A stretch of DNA of 64,000 nt from Terebella lapidaria (GCA_949152475.1 OX424569.1:31107950-31171949); one strand, 5' to 3'; positions 1 through 13,310 are shown, numbered from the stretch's first letter. The notes: generated by a model from the letters alone, not told the origin. A program made the numbers and translations.

Positions 1-3000
1 AATGTGAAATACCCTTGCAAACATTTCTTTGATTACACTCACACACTGTATACATATTTACATACTATTTCATGAAGAAATCACTACACAAACATGTGTT
101 CCTATATTTCAAATGAATAATTTGGCAATGACTCCTAAAATTACTTGTCATTTGCAAATACACGTAGATGTAATCACAAGGCCATATTAAATTATTTCTA
201 ATACATGCACTGATTCATATCTGAAGCCACAATCGAAATACAATTGTCGATTAATTTCATCACGCCTGTTTCCAAAACCAAGCATGCATAGGACAATATA
301 TGTGCAATTAATGACTTATGATCACAAGCAATTCTCGGAATTTACATCTGCAAATTTAGCGAAAAACACCCACAAATCCTTACGTGCCCAAAGCTACATC
401 GGAGTGAATACAAATTCTACTTTCGTTTTGTTTCATTACAATTTGTATAGATCACCCAAATGAACTGCTGTCACGCATGTGATAATTATTTAGCAATAGG
501 CAGTATCAAAGGTTGATGAGGAAATGATACCTGTAGCTACAAAGTAACCGAATACCAGAAACATTATGGAGAGATGGACATGTATGTCATATTGGTATGA
601 TTATTAATCAAGTTCATATGACATCTGATCTTGAAGCACATTTCGTTTTACTTATTTCTCATCTTTCTCTTCCTAAATACATTATATTAATCTGCAATAT
701 TGTCATGTGTACCGTCGACCATAATCATGATAATGTAAATGGTACAGCTGACTTGGCAACGATCTCACAAATCATATCGTCAGTACAAATATCCCAATTC
801 ACATATATGATATTGGCTTACGTCATTAAAAATAGCCTGAGCCGAGCTGACAGTTTTTTTTGGCATTGGGGCAGCTGACACGCCGATATAAAAACGAAAC
901 ATAGCGGATTAGGAAAACATACACGAACCCCATCATTGTCATTGCTTTACACACATGCTGGGGGCAAGTCGAATAAATGGGATATTTCGCGAGAGTATTC
1001 GTCGAAATGAATAAACGTGTATGTGCTCTTTTTGCCTGGTCGGTGAATGATTGATGATGATCTAGTTGAAACAATATATAGGGAAAATGTGTATCTTCTT
1101 GCCCCTTGGCTATGCTGCTTGCCAAAATATGACGTAATTCCACAGAGCCTTGTGATTGTGCGGCATAGAAAATGGACTTTCCACATGACATTCAATATCA
1201 ACACATCATCCATGACACGTGGTCACCGTTTATAATCAATGTTATTGTCGTAGTATTTGACCTTGAAATATTCTTATTTTAAAGTGATGTTGGCAGGAAA
1301 ACTATTTTTTTTCCAAATTAAACACATATGTGCCTGTGGTCTTAGAAAACTAGGTTACACAACGAACTATGCTTGATCTGATGGATGAATCAAGCATATG
1401 ACAGTACTAGCAGCCGCTTTTCTTTTGTTTTGTGCGCCACTCAGACTTACCTCTGACTTAACCTAGTTCACGCTCGATTGGCTCGAACATGTACGAGTTA
1501 GCTGGAATCGCACTGTATCAAGGGATACAAAGCACCGAGAATGGCGGTTAGGAATTATGGAAGGGCTTTCGATTAAGAAAGGGCGTCTGTTTGAGCATAC
1601 AAGTGCAGATATATAACTGTTGTGTTCTCTTCGTTCGATCAGAAAGGTATACAAAAATCCATAACTTTCTGCCAATATCACTTCAAAACGCATACTCCAT
1701 AACTCTCCACACTGTTGTTTCAGGAATGAATTTTAGATATATTCGTATCGTCCTTGGCAAGATAATTCAATCCACAGTCGAAAGTGAGAAAATAGTGTAC
1801 TTCTACTGGTCAGCTGCTCGTCACTTTTCACGTGCACACTCATTTCTATAGTTTACATAGGTATGTCATTCCGACTTCATGTCGTTCGCAATAATACACG
1901 ATTCGCGGAATAATCGTTTTCATATTTAAATGGTAAGATCCCCTGATGCAAATCTCGACAGGGTCATCATGTGAATGACAGAATTCAAATGTTTTTCTCT
2001 CAGTCGAAGCCGATCCGTTACTTTCACCTTCAGCCTTTAACTTAATGCTAGTAGCAAATCGTGCTGATCACTGGATTATAGTCATACTTTCGAACGTTAA
2101 ATGTGCGCATCACACAGGGGCAGAACACTGATTATGTATCCCTGTGAAGGCATACATTAATGGGCATGTATAGGCCTATTCTGGAAGAAACACGGATTTG
2201 CTCTCGAATTATTTCATACCAAAAGTAAATGAAAAGTGGACTCCGCCTGTATATAAAAAAGATACTGCTCTTATCATATTGCAATCGCATCCTCGATGAT
2301 AAAATAACATAAAAGTGTGATGTGACGTGGTTTGATAAGCTATGTTTAGGCGATGAGTTCTTAGGAAAACAAAACATATTATGCAACGGTATATTATCGA
2401 TTATTATCGACCCTGATGCAGTGGTAAATGTTATCGATTTTTCACGACGATAGCCAGAGCTGTCCCTTTGTACATCTCTTGATAGTGCACCTGAACTGCG
2501 TGCATGTAAATACATTGAATAATGTTGAAGTGAACCATAACGCACTCGAAGTCAAAGTGGCTGACCATATGCGTCCATAGACAATATGCTCGTTTATTGC
2601 CTCGTTGTCCATCTCCTATGGCGTGTTTGGTATCAATTTACTAGAAATTATACTAGGTAATTTATATCTTCTTCAACTTCACCATCACTAATTCTTACAA
2701 TATACGTGTTAAATATGAAGAGCATAGGTGGTAAAATAAACCCCATATATTTAAGAATGCGTGTATGTATACATATGCGTGTATATGTATTACATATGCG
2801 TGTATATGTATTACATATGCGTGTATATGTATTATACCCACATTGACCCTTCTTGATGCCCTAATTCACCTAACAGACAATTAACAAAGTTCATATATCC
2901 TTCGCAGTGGAGAGATCGTTCCAGTTGATTCTCTGTCATGTTCAACTTTCCACCCAGTACATAGCTATTTACCCAGTCCAAGTGGATCAATAAATACATG

Positions 3001-4224
3001 TACAGGATATAATGATGAGAGTACATGTTACACACGTCTTACAAATCTATATGCTGAACTGAATTCATATTACATGTACGGTCCAACTTTTGAATTTCAT
3101 GGCACTACCTCTCTGTAATGTATGCGATAGAATACACCTTTTGCAGCTGGGTTTTTATCAGTAGGCCTACTGTATATTAATAACGCACTTTGAACATGCA
3201 TGTGTACTTGAAGGGACGTGAAACGCTGAGTGAGCCGGATATCAATTCATATATTAACAGGCCATAAATAAATACCTGAAATGCTTAATCTCAAAGGTGG
3301 GATAGAAGTAACTAGAATATGTGAGGCCCAGAGCCTTTTAGTGGCCTAGATGTTTACTATGGATAACCATCTGAACATGACGCAGTGTGTTAACCGAATA
3401 CAAACCTTATATCCCACAACTATATTAGTCATATACTGCATTTAATTACTAATTTGCGTAGATCTACATCACAATTGTCGCAGAATTGGACAATGTACCG
3501 AGCGACCCAACACAACATGTGGTGCTCCGTGCTTATGACGTCATTGGGAAATCCCTCAAAATGCAATATTTGGGAACCCACAATTGAGCAAATGAATTCT
3601 AGATCAGTTGTCGGAGATATTTGCTGTAAAAACCGATACTCACTGATAACGGAGGGATTCCTCTTTCGAGCTTCACATTTTTGCCGCTGTGTATTCGTCA
3701 AACGGAGTAAAAAATCCTTAACAATGCACGTTTATTATGATCATCAGGGTCAAAACTCCCATGGCTCTTGGTAAAATACGGCTTCGCAAGCAACTCGTCA
3801 TACCGCGCTCATTCTCTACGCATTAGCCGCGTTCGGTCGCTTCGAATTATCGATCCATTCTGAATTGCACCAACAGTGACAACATTGACGGAAAATAGTG
3901 TATACACACGATGATATATAGTTATGTAGCAAGCCCGGACAACTATTTCGGAGTATTGACTGATCACACGATTGAGCCTGTCGTCCAAAATGCGGAAGAG
4001 TTCACTTTCTGATAAATTCTCTATAATAATAAACGAGACAGACACATTTTGTGTTGACACGTTTTCCGGGGAGACTCAGCGATACGACACACCTTGCTAC
4101 AAAACATGTATGGTCACAAGTCATTTGAACCCATATCAGTGAGCTGGACTAGGCCTATACAATCATGTAGATTGTGAAAAAAAACCTAATAGCGGAGACG
4201 TCATAAAGATAGTAAGCCACGACA
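1..4224. other. No recognisable gene
   Basis: AT-rich sequence with only short open frames on both strands. None shows a known domain, a convincing run of splice sites or a membrane or repeat pattern. The longest (about 137 codons, minus strand, 2132-2545) looks like chance. The one clear structure is the small tandem repeat near 2.8 kb, listed separately. Distal exons or regulatory DNA cannot be excluded by eye. Confidence 0.6.
2757..2837. repeat. 21 bp minisatellite, about 3.5 copies
   Basis: The unit ACATATGCGTGTATATGTAT(T) is repeated head to tail with almost no divergence. It is a purine/pyrimidine-alternating, TG/TA-rich sequence. No coding role is apparent. Confidence 0.85.
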
Positions 4225-6027
4225 ATGGAGACTCTCAAAGGGAATTCACAACTAGAGCCAGCATTACGTCAGCATCACACGAAAGCAGATCCAGTTCTTA
4301 TTATGGGAAAGTTTATCAGCCATCATGATCTGGCGGAGTTCAGTCTATTAGGCTACTGCAAGAGATTGCGCAAGCACACCCCGTTTTTTCACGTGGTTTC
4401 TTGGGAAAGAAAAGTACTATCATTCGCTCACTGAGGTGAACCTGCGGTTGATGCTTTGTTTGGCTGTAAAATTTGGGAATATTGACAACATCAGAGAGAT
4501 ATTTCCACAAATAGTGAACCCGCGTGACAACGAGTGTCAGATGGTGAGTGCCATGAGTGGTATGAGGAACATCCTACAGGGGGCGGTGAAGTATGATCGA
4601 GTTGAAAGCCTCCAGACAATTCTAGACTGTGAACCTTCGCTAGTATGTGGTAGGGTGTACATGACGCCGCTGACGTATGCCGTCTACTACCGTGATTCCA
4701 GAAAGTGCTTACGTTACGTGCTGACACGTCAGGACACAAAGGATTACGTTAACACAACATCAAGCTCATTGTCTCCTCTACTCGTCGTTGCTGCCTGTAA
4801 TCCTAGTGTGGTTACGGTACTACTGAATCTAGGTGCTGATGTTATCTTCACAGTGAGTCGCAGGTATTGGTCGAATATGAATGTATTGAGCATACTGGTG
4901 TCTAGAAACTGGGATTATAAATTGGAAGATAGTAGTGGAAACACATCAGATTTTGTGGAACTTGCTGAAGCCATAGTTGGGACCGGTTTTGATTTCAAAA
5001 ACACAAGTCCTTTAGCGATGCTCTGCAGTCGTATTGGGAAAATAATGGACTCACGTGCTCATACATTCGTCCACCACATCTTCGAAGAAATACTCCCTTT
5101 CAATAAGAGGGTCCCAGTCAGGTTCAAAACCCAACCATTTCAATTAATCGGTTGTGACATCAGAGATTGTATCGAATACCTCGCATCAGTAAGTCCCACT
5201 CATACATTATCGATTGCGCAATTGCTTACAGTGAAGAATCTGTACTATATCTTGACGCTTCCTCTCCGAGGCGAGACCTCGCTAGTTAACTATGAGATTA
5301 GACTTGCCAACATGACCCCGGCTACGAGTATCACCTACGATATTCTGTCAATGTGTATTGTTCAGAAGTACCAGGCCTGGCCACTGGTGGCCAGAGTGAA
5401 ATGCGGAATCTTTCTGAGTGAGCGCGCTACTGAACTGCCTGGTGTGACCATCAAATGTTTAGCCATGAGCTGAACTTCGAACGTCAGACTAGGATACTCC
5501 AAGGAGGCTGCTTTCCGGATCCACTTTCTTTAGACTATCGCGTATCTTCTACTGGTCTTCAAGCAGGTAGTAGGCCAGCCTGGTTGCGTACCACTGACTT
5601 ATCCGCAAATGGTAGAATTGAGCAATCTCATAGAACTGGAACCTAAATTGTTCATGCCGTTTCTGGAGTCACACCTTCTGCATTTGGATAATACTGATCA
5701 CTTTGCATTACGTCAATGGCTAATCGCGAGACAACACGTTCTCACCTTGAAACGTGTGGCATTGGTCACGGCGATGACCATGTTGAATACGATGATTATC
5801 TCCACAGCATCCCGAGAAGTGAGTCGACACACCATCGGGTGTGTCTGTGCGAGATAACGAGGAGCCTGGTCAAGCTGGTGACAGATGTTAGATCACTGAA
5901 GGACCTCAGCAAGCGGAAGATTTTGAGACTCGTAGGATGTCAGCGTAGAACTCGTGTGCAATCTTTGAAACTAACAAACCCACTCAAAGACTTTCTCCTA
6001 TCTTCATGTCAGGGCTGTAGGTGCTAA
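4225..6027 (+). pseudogene. Ankyrin-repeat and SOCS-box (ASB-like) gene, broken
   Basis: ASB proteins recruit substrates through ankyrin repeats to a Cullin5-Elongin B/C ubiquitin ligase through a C-terminal SOCS box. Here an ATG at 4225 (context ACAATGG) opens frame 1 for 69 codons. The sense then passes to frame 2 near 4405-4430 at an A-rich run. Frame 2 runs about 345 codons with ankyrin-like stretches such as TPLTYAVYYRD and LLVVAACNPSVVTVLLNLGA. A TGA at 5471-5473 and a TAG at 5531-5533 interrupt it, but protein-like sequence continues in the same frame to about 5855. The end shifts to frame 1, where SLVKL, SLKDLSKRKILRLVG and LTNPLKDFLLS form a convincing SOCS box. A poly(A) signal follows. 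The reading needs two frame changes and has two stops, so I call it a pseudogene. Unrecognised small introns or assembly indels are the alternatives. The ASB assignment rests on the SOCS-box pattern and the ankyrin-like repeats, with no database check. Confidence 0.7.
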
Positions 6028-6231
6028 TGATGGGGATATTAGCGCCGAAATGTACTCTACAGATATTTTTGTAGTAGAATTATATATATAATTAGACTTC
6101 ATTAGCGACGAGTTTTCAGCATTTATGGATGCGTCATGATATTGTCGCTGATTCGGTGAGAGGAAGTTGATCATACAGTTCACATTGATGAGCATTCGTG
6201 ATGTTAGTATTGTGTATCATGAGGTATGCAC

Positions 6232-6237
6232 AATAAA
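6232..6237 (+). promoter_or_regulatory. AATAAA poly(A) signal of the ASB-like gene
   Basis: A canonical AATAAA lies about 205 bases after the last SOCS-box codon, in an AT-rich 3' flank. It fits as the end of the ASB-like transcription unit. Confidence 0.5.
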
Positions 6238-6299
6238 GTGCATATTTTTCATTGTATTTAAATACCAGTATTTTATTTGAAAAAAAAAAGTTATAATCA

Positions 6300-8250
6300 C
6301 CAGTATTTAATTTGAAAAAATCTCATCTACGGAGTCCCTGAGGGGACTTGGTGGGAATTCTGAAATAATAATTTTGCTCCATCGAAATAGATTTTGTTCC
6401 CTGAAAATAGATTTCATTCCCTCGAAACATATTTCTTTTGAACGAAAAGAGATTTCATTTGAACGAAAAGAGATTTTGTTCCCCCAAAATAGATTTCGAT
6501 CGAACAAAATCAGATTTTATTCTCTCGAAATAGATTTCATCCCATCGAAAAAGATTTCATTCCTTGAAATAGACTTTGTTCCCTCAAAATAGATTTCGTT
6601 CCCTCGAAATAGATTTCGTTCGAACGAAGTCAGATATCATTCCCTCAAAATTTCATTTGAAAGGAAAAAATTTCATTCCCATGAATAATATTGTGTTCAT
6701 TCGGAGGTACTGCTCATTTTTATGAAGCCCCTGATGGGACAAGGTGGGAATTCTGAGATAATTATTTCGTTCCCTCAAAATAATTTGTAGATTTTGTTCC
6801 CTCGAAATAGATTTCGTTTGAATGAGAAGATATTTCATTCGAACGAAATAAGATTTCATTCTCTCGAAATAGATTTCATTCCCACGAAAAAGATTTCATG
6901 TCCTCGAAAAAGATTTTGTTCCCTCGAAATAGATTTCGTTCCGTGGAGATAGATTTCGTTACCTTGAAATAGATTTCATTTGAACGAAAAAGGTTTTGTT
7001 CCCTCGAAATATATTTCGTTCGAACCAAATCAGATATCATATCCTCGAAATAGATTTCGTTTGAAAGAAAATGATTCCATTCCCATGAATGATATTGTGT
7101 TCATTCGCAGATACTGCTCATTTTACCATGTTTACCTTAATGTAGTGTACAGACTAGGCTGTGTACAGATTTTATTTCGTTCAAACATAATCTCTTTCGT
7201 GGGAATGAAATATCTTTTCATTCGAACGAATTCTATTTTGAGGGAATGAAATCTATTTTGAGGAAACGTAATCTCTTCATTCAAACGAATTCTATTTCGT
7301 TTAAACGAAATCTATTTCGAGGGAATGAAATCTATTTTGAGGAAACGTAATCTCTTTTCATTCAAACGAATTCTATTTCGTTCAAACGAATTCTATTTCG
7401 AGGGTACGATATATATTTCGAGGGAACGATATATATTTCGAGGGAACGAAATGATTATCTCAGAAATGCCACCATGTCCCCTTAGTACGGAGCCCCTAAG
7501 GGGACATGGTGGGAATTCTGTGATAATTATTTCGTTCCCTTGAAATAAATTTCGTTCCCTTGAAATAGATTTCATTCCCTCGAAATAGATTTCGCTCCCT
7601 CGAAATAGATTTCGTTCGAATGAAATCTGATTTCGTTACTTCCAAATAGATTTCGTTTGAGCGAAAAAAATTTTGTTCCCTCGAAATAGATTTGGTTCTC
7701 TCGAATTAACATTTCGTTCCCTCGAAATAACATTTCATTATAATGAAATTGATTTCATTCTTATACTATTTCGAGTGAACGAAATCTAATTCGAGTGAAC
7801 AAAATATTATTTCGAGATAATGAAATGTTATTTCGAGGGAACGAAATTTATTTCAATATAATGAAATGTTATTTCGAGGGGATGAAATCTATTCCGAGGG
7901 AATGAAATCTATTTCGAGGGAACAAAATAATAATCTCAGAATTCCCACCATGTCCCATCTATTTCAAGGGAATGAAATCTATTTCGAGAGAACAGAATCT
8001 ATTTCGAGGGAACGAAATATATTTCGAGGGAACGAGATCTCTTTTCGTTCAAACGAAATCTATTTCGTTCAAACAAGATCTCTTTTCGTTCAAACGAAAT
8101 CTATTTCTTTCAAACGAAATATATTTCGTTCAAACGAAATCAGATTTCGTTCGATCGAAATCTATTTCGAGGGAATGAAATAACTATCTCGGAATTCCCA
8201 CATGTCCCCTTAGGGGCTCCGTACCTTAGGGGCTCCGTAGTAATCCCACT
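6300..8250. repeat. Fold-back array of a ~20 bp palindromic unit
   Basis: Dozens of copies of a 20 bp unit, AGATTTCGTTCCCTCGAAAT, and variants carrying GTTCGAACGAAAT. From 6.37 to 7.1 kb they lie mainly in one orientation. From about 7.18 to 7.45 kb they are inverted, from 7.5 to 7.73 kb they return, and from 7.77 to 8.18 kb they are inverted again. A boundary motif with the core CCCCTAAGGGGACATGGTGG and GAATTCTGAGATAAT recurs near 6.33, 6.72, 7.45-7.52, 7.93 and 8.19 kb, and pairs palindromically at 7.45-7.52 kb. The array can therefore fold into very long hairpins. Open frames across it (FEGMKSIFREQN-type repeats) are products of the repeat and not genes. Confidence 0.85.
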
Positions 8251-8283
8251 TGAACAGGTATTTTAGTTGCTGCATGCTGCACC

Positions 8284-9735
8284 TTTAGTCCGATAACCTA
8301 TTGGCATGCCATTGCATCCGTCGTCCGGCCGTCCGTCCGTCCAAAAGGAAAAGTATCACAAGGAGCTATTCGTGAGCACGTCCGTCCGTCCGGCGTTAGC
8401 ATTTTTAGCTTACCGAGACTTACTTATATGGCCCGATAAGTTTATGTCGTCAATCTCGTCCGTCGGTCCTCGATCACGTCCATCCGTCGTCCGCCTGTGA
8501 GCGCAAAATCTCGGAACCTGTCTGATGATTTTTTCTCTTACATCGCAGTTTCACACAAGAACTGATGTTCCATAACCAAGTTCTTTCACACACAAACTAA
8601 TATCACACACACAATCACACATTTTCTGTACATGCTATACAAAGAGCCAACATTGGTTAGTGTCTCTCAGACATCGTATAGCAATTTCCCAGGACCCACT
8701 TCGATCATATAACATTATGTACATTGCAAGGATATTTATCGGCCTTGCCTTCAAGACTCCCTCACTGCGAGTGTGCAGAACATGAACGACTGTCTTGCCG
8801 AGGTGCGCCATTGGATGCTGCAATATAAGCTCAAGCTCAATGATGCTAAGACTGAATCCATATTCTTCATCCCAAAACGATCGTCCTTCACTCTGGATCT
8901 CAATGTCAGTGTCGGTGGTTATGAAGCCAAACCATCATCCTTCGTTCGCAACCTCGGTGCCTTCTTCGACAGCCGGTTATCCATGGACAGACAAATCTCA
9001 CATGTGGTACGTACATCATACTACCATATGCGACGCATTGGAAGGATACGGTGCCCCCTGGACAAGGCAACATGTGAAAAGGTGGTTCGGTCTGTCGTGA
9101 CCACAAGACTGGACCATCAGAACGCCCTGTTAACCAGAGCCACTGACACCTCTATCAAACGACTCCAAGTTGTTCAGAACAATGCAGCCCGGTTGATCAT
9201 GGGGACGAAACGACGGGAACACATCAACCCTGTCTTACGTGATCTCCATTGGACCCCGGTGCACCAACGCATAAATTTCGAGGTCCTCACACATGTCCAG
9301 AATGCAATACACAACGTTTCAGCTCCGCAGTATCTGAACAGCATGTTCTAACTGTACCAACCTGGCAGAAATCTCCGATCGTCCGGTGATCCATGGAAAC
9401 TCTGCAAAAATGAAAGCTGCCCGTAGAACCGGCGCAACTTCCTTTCCTGCTCTAGGCGTTGAACTTTGGAACTCACTTCCATTAAACCTTAGGTTGCCTA
9501 TGTCACCAAGTACGTTAAAAACATCTCAAAACTCACATTTTAAAACTCAGTTATGACGTCTAGTCACCTCGCTTGTATTAACCTAGTCAATTTTTTCTAG
9601 TCATTCCTAGTCCATGGTAACAAAACCGTATATGCTTTTTACGTCATCTGTTTTTTTTTGTATATATGTACACTGTTTTTATGTATATTGATTATATAAT
9701 GTTTTATGTATAATTTGCGCATCACAAATGAATAA

Positions 9736-9777
<42 letters not shown>

Positions 9778-10300
9778 ACCTATTGCCGTGGCGTTACGTC
9801 CGTCGTTTTGTACTTAAATTTTGTGATTCAGCGTTCATTTTCTCAAAAAAAAAATTATCGAAAAAGTTTTGAATTTGACCTCAGATGACCTTGAGTGGTG
9901 ACTCCGGAAGTCTGGCATGTAATTTGTGAATTGGATTCTGCATACGAAACAGTTGTAGACAGCGCTTAGGTTTGTGTTATGAACATGGGAGAAGTCATAT
10001 TTTGCGCATTTATGGGTAGACTTGAAGTTGACCTTGAGCGGTGAATCAGAAGGTCACACCTGACAAGAAATGTGTGAATTGGATTCTGCATACAAGACAT
10101 CTGTAGATAGAGCTTATGTATATGCTTATGTATGTATTATAAGCATGTAGAAATGCATAATATATATATGGCAGATCTTCTGGTGACCTTGGACCTGAGA
10201 TGACCTTGAATGGTAATTGTTGAGATATAACAATGACATTTTATATTGCACATTCCTTGAGTAACTTTTCGGGGCCCTTGGGCTAATTTTTTTTTCAATG
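8284..10300 (+). mobile_element. Dispersed element copies (AACCTATTGGCATG family), interrupted
   Basis: The start resembles the element in the last cyclase intron: TCCGATAACCTATTGGCATG followed by CCGTCCGTC runs. A second start-like segment (ATAACCTATTGCCGTGGCG) follows the LINE tail at 9776. After it come tandem units of roughly 150 bases (9.88-10.25 kb) carrying TGACCTTGA and GAATTGGATTCTGCATAC. The end, GGCCCTTGGGCTAATTTT at 10274-10291, matches the 3' end of the 28.1-30.65 kb element. This is one interrupted copy or two adjacent copies. No transposase is present, so it is non-autonomous. Confidence 0.6.
8755..9776 (+). mobile_element. 5'-truncated LINE (CR1/L2-type), 3' end
   Basis: The open frame at 8773-9351 encodes the region downstream of the reverse transcriptase catalytic site: WMLQYKLKLNDAKTE, NLGAFFDSRLSMDRQ, and RLQVVQNNAARLIMG followed by HWTPVHQRI. 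These are typical of CR1/L2/Jockey-group ORF2 C-termini. Degenerate coding continues past the stop (RNLRSS, then GVELWNSLPLNL near 9.46-9.49 kb). The copy ends in an (ATT)n tail at about 9735-9776. The catalytic YADD region is missing, so this is a dead, 5'-truncated insertion within the dispersed-element region. Confidence 0.85.
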
Positions 10301-11164
10301 GACTAATATATTTCTTATCGGAACCATTAACAATTGGCAAATCTCATTAAACATGGGACGCGCCAATCTTCGGATAACTCACAGGAGCGAATCATCATCA
10401 AAACTTCGTTCGCATCTTATGGTCTGAACCATGAGTTACTTTACCTATTTTTAATGACATAAATTCACTCCCGAACCAGGCTTAGTGTCATGTGCATCGA
10501 CTTTAAATACATATTTACTATGTTGTGGTAAACGTTCAAATTCCAGAGAAGGAAACCATTGATCAATGTTCTTGTGGATTTGGTCTATCCATTATGGCAA
10601 TGTTTGTCCAGCTTTAAATAAGACTTGGCTCTTGAGCGGTGCTTTCCGTCACCTGATAATGAATAGTAATGAATATCTGCCATAAAATCGGTGATTTGAT
10701 CGATTTGATTCGACCTAGGCATGGATGTTTCACCACCTACCACATAGTCATTGCCCTTGTCTACACAGTCGGTCGATGGATGATTTCGTTGGAAGCTCCA
10801 TTACTATCTTGAAGGTCATATAAAAAGTCAAAAGTTCTATATGGTAGCCCAGAATGAGGGAGAATTCCCTGAAAGGCACGAGGCGCCAGCTCTAAAATTC
10901 CAATGCCACTATTATGCCACTAGGAAACATATGTTTTACCATGCTAATAATAATGTCGAGCACTAAATTTTTTTGGATGTTCTCTTTCAAGTCGGTGGTG
11001 TTGTTACAGTCATCAGTCATTGATCTCAATCCCAGTGCAAAGCAGATGATAATTGTGGCGATCCTTTGCTGAATCACCATAAGAAAACCAAAACGGCACT
11101 GTGTTTGAGGACAAATGCATGGAAACTCGAAATATGAACTTTGGTATTTAGTTTTGTTATCACT

Positions 11165-13310
11165 TGAGGCGGAAAGCTACGGAAGCGTATTTACGGAAGC
11201 GTATTGCTATCAAGGGTGTAAAAAATATTATATCGTATGTACGACTTATATCTCGTACGTACGACTTAATAACCCGTACGTACGACTTAATAACTTGTAC
11301 GTACGACTTATTAACTCGTACGTACGACTTGTTAACCCGTACTTACGACTTAGTATCTCGTACGTACGACATAGTAACTCGTACATACGACTTATTAACT
11401 CCTACGTATGACTTATTAACCCGTACATACGACTTATTAACTCATACATACAAGTTAGTAAGTCATACTTATGAGATACTAAGTCATACGTATGAGTTAT
11501 TAAGTCGTACATACGAGTTAATAAGTCGTACATACGACTTAATAAGTCGTATGTATGAGATATAACTCATACGTACGAGATACGAAATTTTACACACTTG
11601 ATAGCAATACGCTTCCGTAGTGAAACGTATTGTTATCAAGTGTGCAAAAAAATGTATCTCGTACGTATGACTTATATGTCATATGTACGACTTATTAACT
11701 CGTACGTACGAGTTAATAAGTCGTACATACGAGTTAATAAGTCGTACGTACGAGTTAATAAGTCGTACGTACGAGTTAGTAAGTCGTACGTACGAGTTAG
11801 TAAGTCGTACGTACGAGTTAGTAAGTCGTACGTACGAGTTAGTAAGTCGTACATACGAGTTAGTAAGTCGTACGTATGACTTAGTAAGTCGTATGTAAGA
11901 CTTAGTAAGTCGTACATACGACTTAATAAGTCGTACATACGACTTAATAAGTCGTACATACGAGTTAGTAAGTCGTACGTACGACATAGTAACTCGTACA
12001 TACGACTTATTAACTCCTACGTATGACTTATTAACCCGTACGTACGACTTATTAACTCATACATACAAGTTAGTAAGTCATACTTATGAGATACTAAGTC
12101 ATACGTATGAGTTATTAAGTCGTACATACGAGTTAATAAGTCGTACATACGACTTAATAAGTCGTATGTATGAGATATAACTCATACGTACGAGATACGA
12201 AATTTTACACACTTGATAGCAATACGCTTCCGTAGTGAAACGTATTGTTATCAAGTGTGCAAAAAAATGTATCTCGTACGTATGACTTATATGTCATATG
12301 TACGACTTATTAACTCGTACGTACGAGTTAATAAGTCGTACATACGAGTTAATAAGTCGTACGTACGAGTTAATAAGTCGTACGTACGAGTTAGTAAGTC
12401 GTACGTACGAGTTAGTAAGTCGTACGTACGAGTTAGTAAGTCGTACGTACGAGTTAGTAAGTCGTACATACGAGTTAGTAAATCGTACGTATGACTTAGT
12501 AAGTCGTATGTAAGACTTAGTAAGTCGTACATACGAGTTAGTAAGTCGTACGTACGAGATACAAATTTTTACACATTTGATAGCAATACTACGGAAGCGT
12601 ATTGCTATCAAGGGTGTAAAAAATATTATCTCGTATGTACGACATATATCTCGTACGTACGACTTAATAACCCGTACGTACGACTTAATAACTCGTACAT
12701 ACGACTTATTAACTCGTATGTACGACTTGTTAACCTGTACGTACGACTTAGTATCTCGTACGTACGACTTAATAACTCCTACATATGACTTATTAACCCG
12801 TACGTACGACTTATTAACTCATACGTTAGTAAGTCGTACTTATGAGATACTAAGTCATATGTATGAGTTATTAAGTCGTTCATACGAGTTAATAAGTCGT
12901 ACATACGACTTAATAAGTCGTATGTATGAGATATAACTCATACGTACGAGATAAGGAATTTTACGCACTTGATAACAATACGCTTCCGTAGTGAAACGTA
13001 TTGTTATCAAGTGTGTGAAAAAATGTATCTCGTACGTATGACTTATATCTCATATGTACGACTTATTAACTCGTATGTACGAGTTAATAAGTCGTACGTA
13101 CGAGTTAATAAGTCGTACGTACGAGTTAATAAGTCGTACGTACGAGTTAATAAGTCGTACGTACGAGTTAATAAGTCGTACGTATGACTTAATAAGTCGT
13201 ACGTATGACTTAATAAGTCGTACGTATGACTTAATAAGTCGTACGTACGAGATACAAATTTTTACACACTTGATAGCAATACGCTTCCGTACAATACGCT
13301 TCCGTAGAAA
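11165..13310. repeat. 21 bp GTACGTAC satellite in fold-back blocks
   Basis: The period is 21 bases, with core CTCGTACGTACGACTTAATA, so every frame is open and encodes a heptapeptide repeat (YDLLTRT on one strand, SYVRLIN in another frame). Blocks are bounded by copies of ACGGAAGCGTATTGCTATCA and its reverse complement, followed by a GTGTAAAAA segment (near 11.18, 11.6, 12.2, 12.6, 12.97 and 13.27 kb). Within blocks the unit switches orientation, giving long inverted repeats. A stretch starting at 11598 recurs almost unchanged at 12213, which indicates a recent 615 bp tandem duplication. I see no coding function. Confidence 0.9.

Noticed and set aside
2132..2545. 137-codon minus-strand frame
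   Set aside because: Composition and content look random; no domain, splice context or neighbouring exons.
6307..8183. Repetitive frames reading KSISREQNLFR and similar
   Set aside because: Direct translation of the 20 bp fold-back units; frames exist in several phases and both strands.
11115..13190. Long heptapeptide-repeat frames (YDLLTRT and SYVRL types) on both strands
   Set aside because: They are forced by the 21 bp satellite period; frames occur on both strands and there is no start context or homology.
11165..13310. CRISPR-like alternation of repeats and spacers
   Set aside because: Units are contiguous 21 bp repeats without unique spacers, and the genome is eukaryotic.
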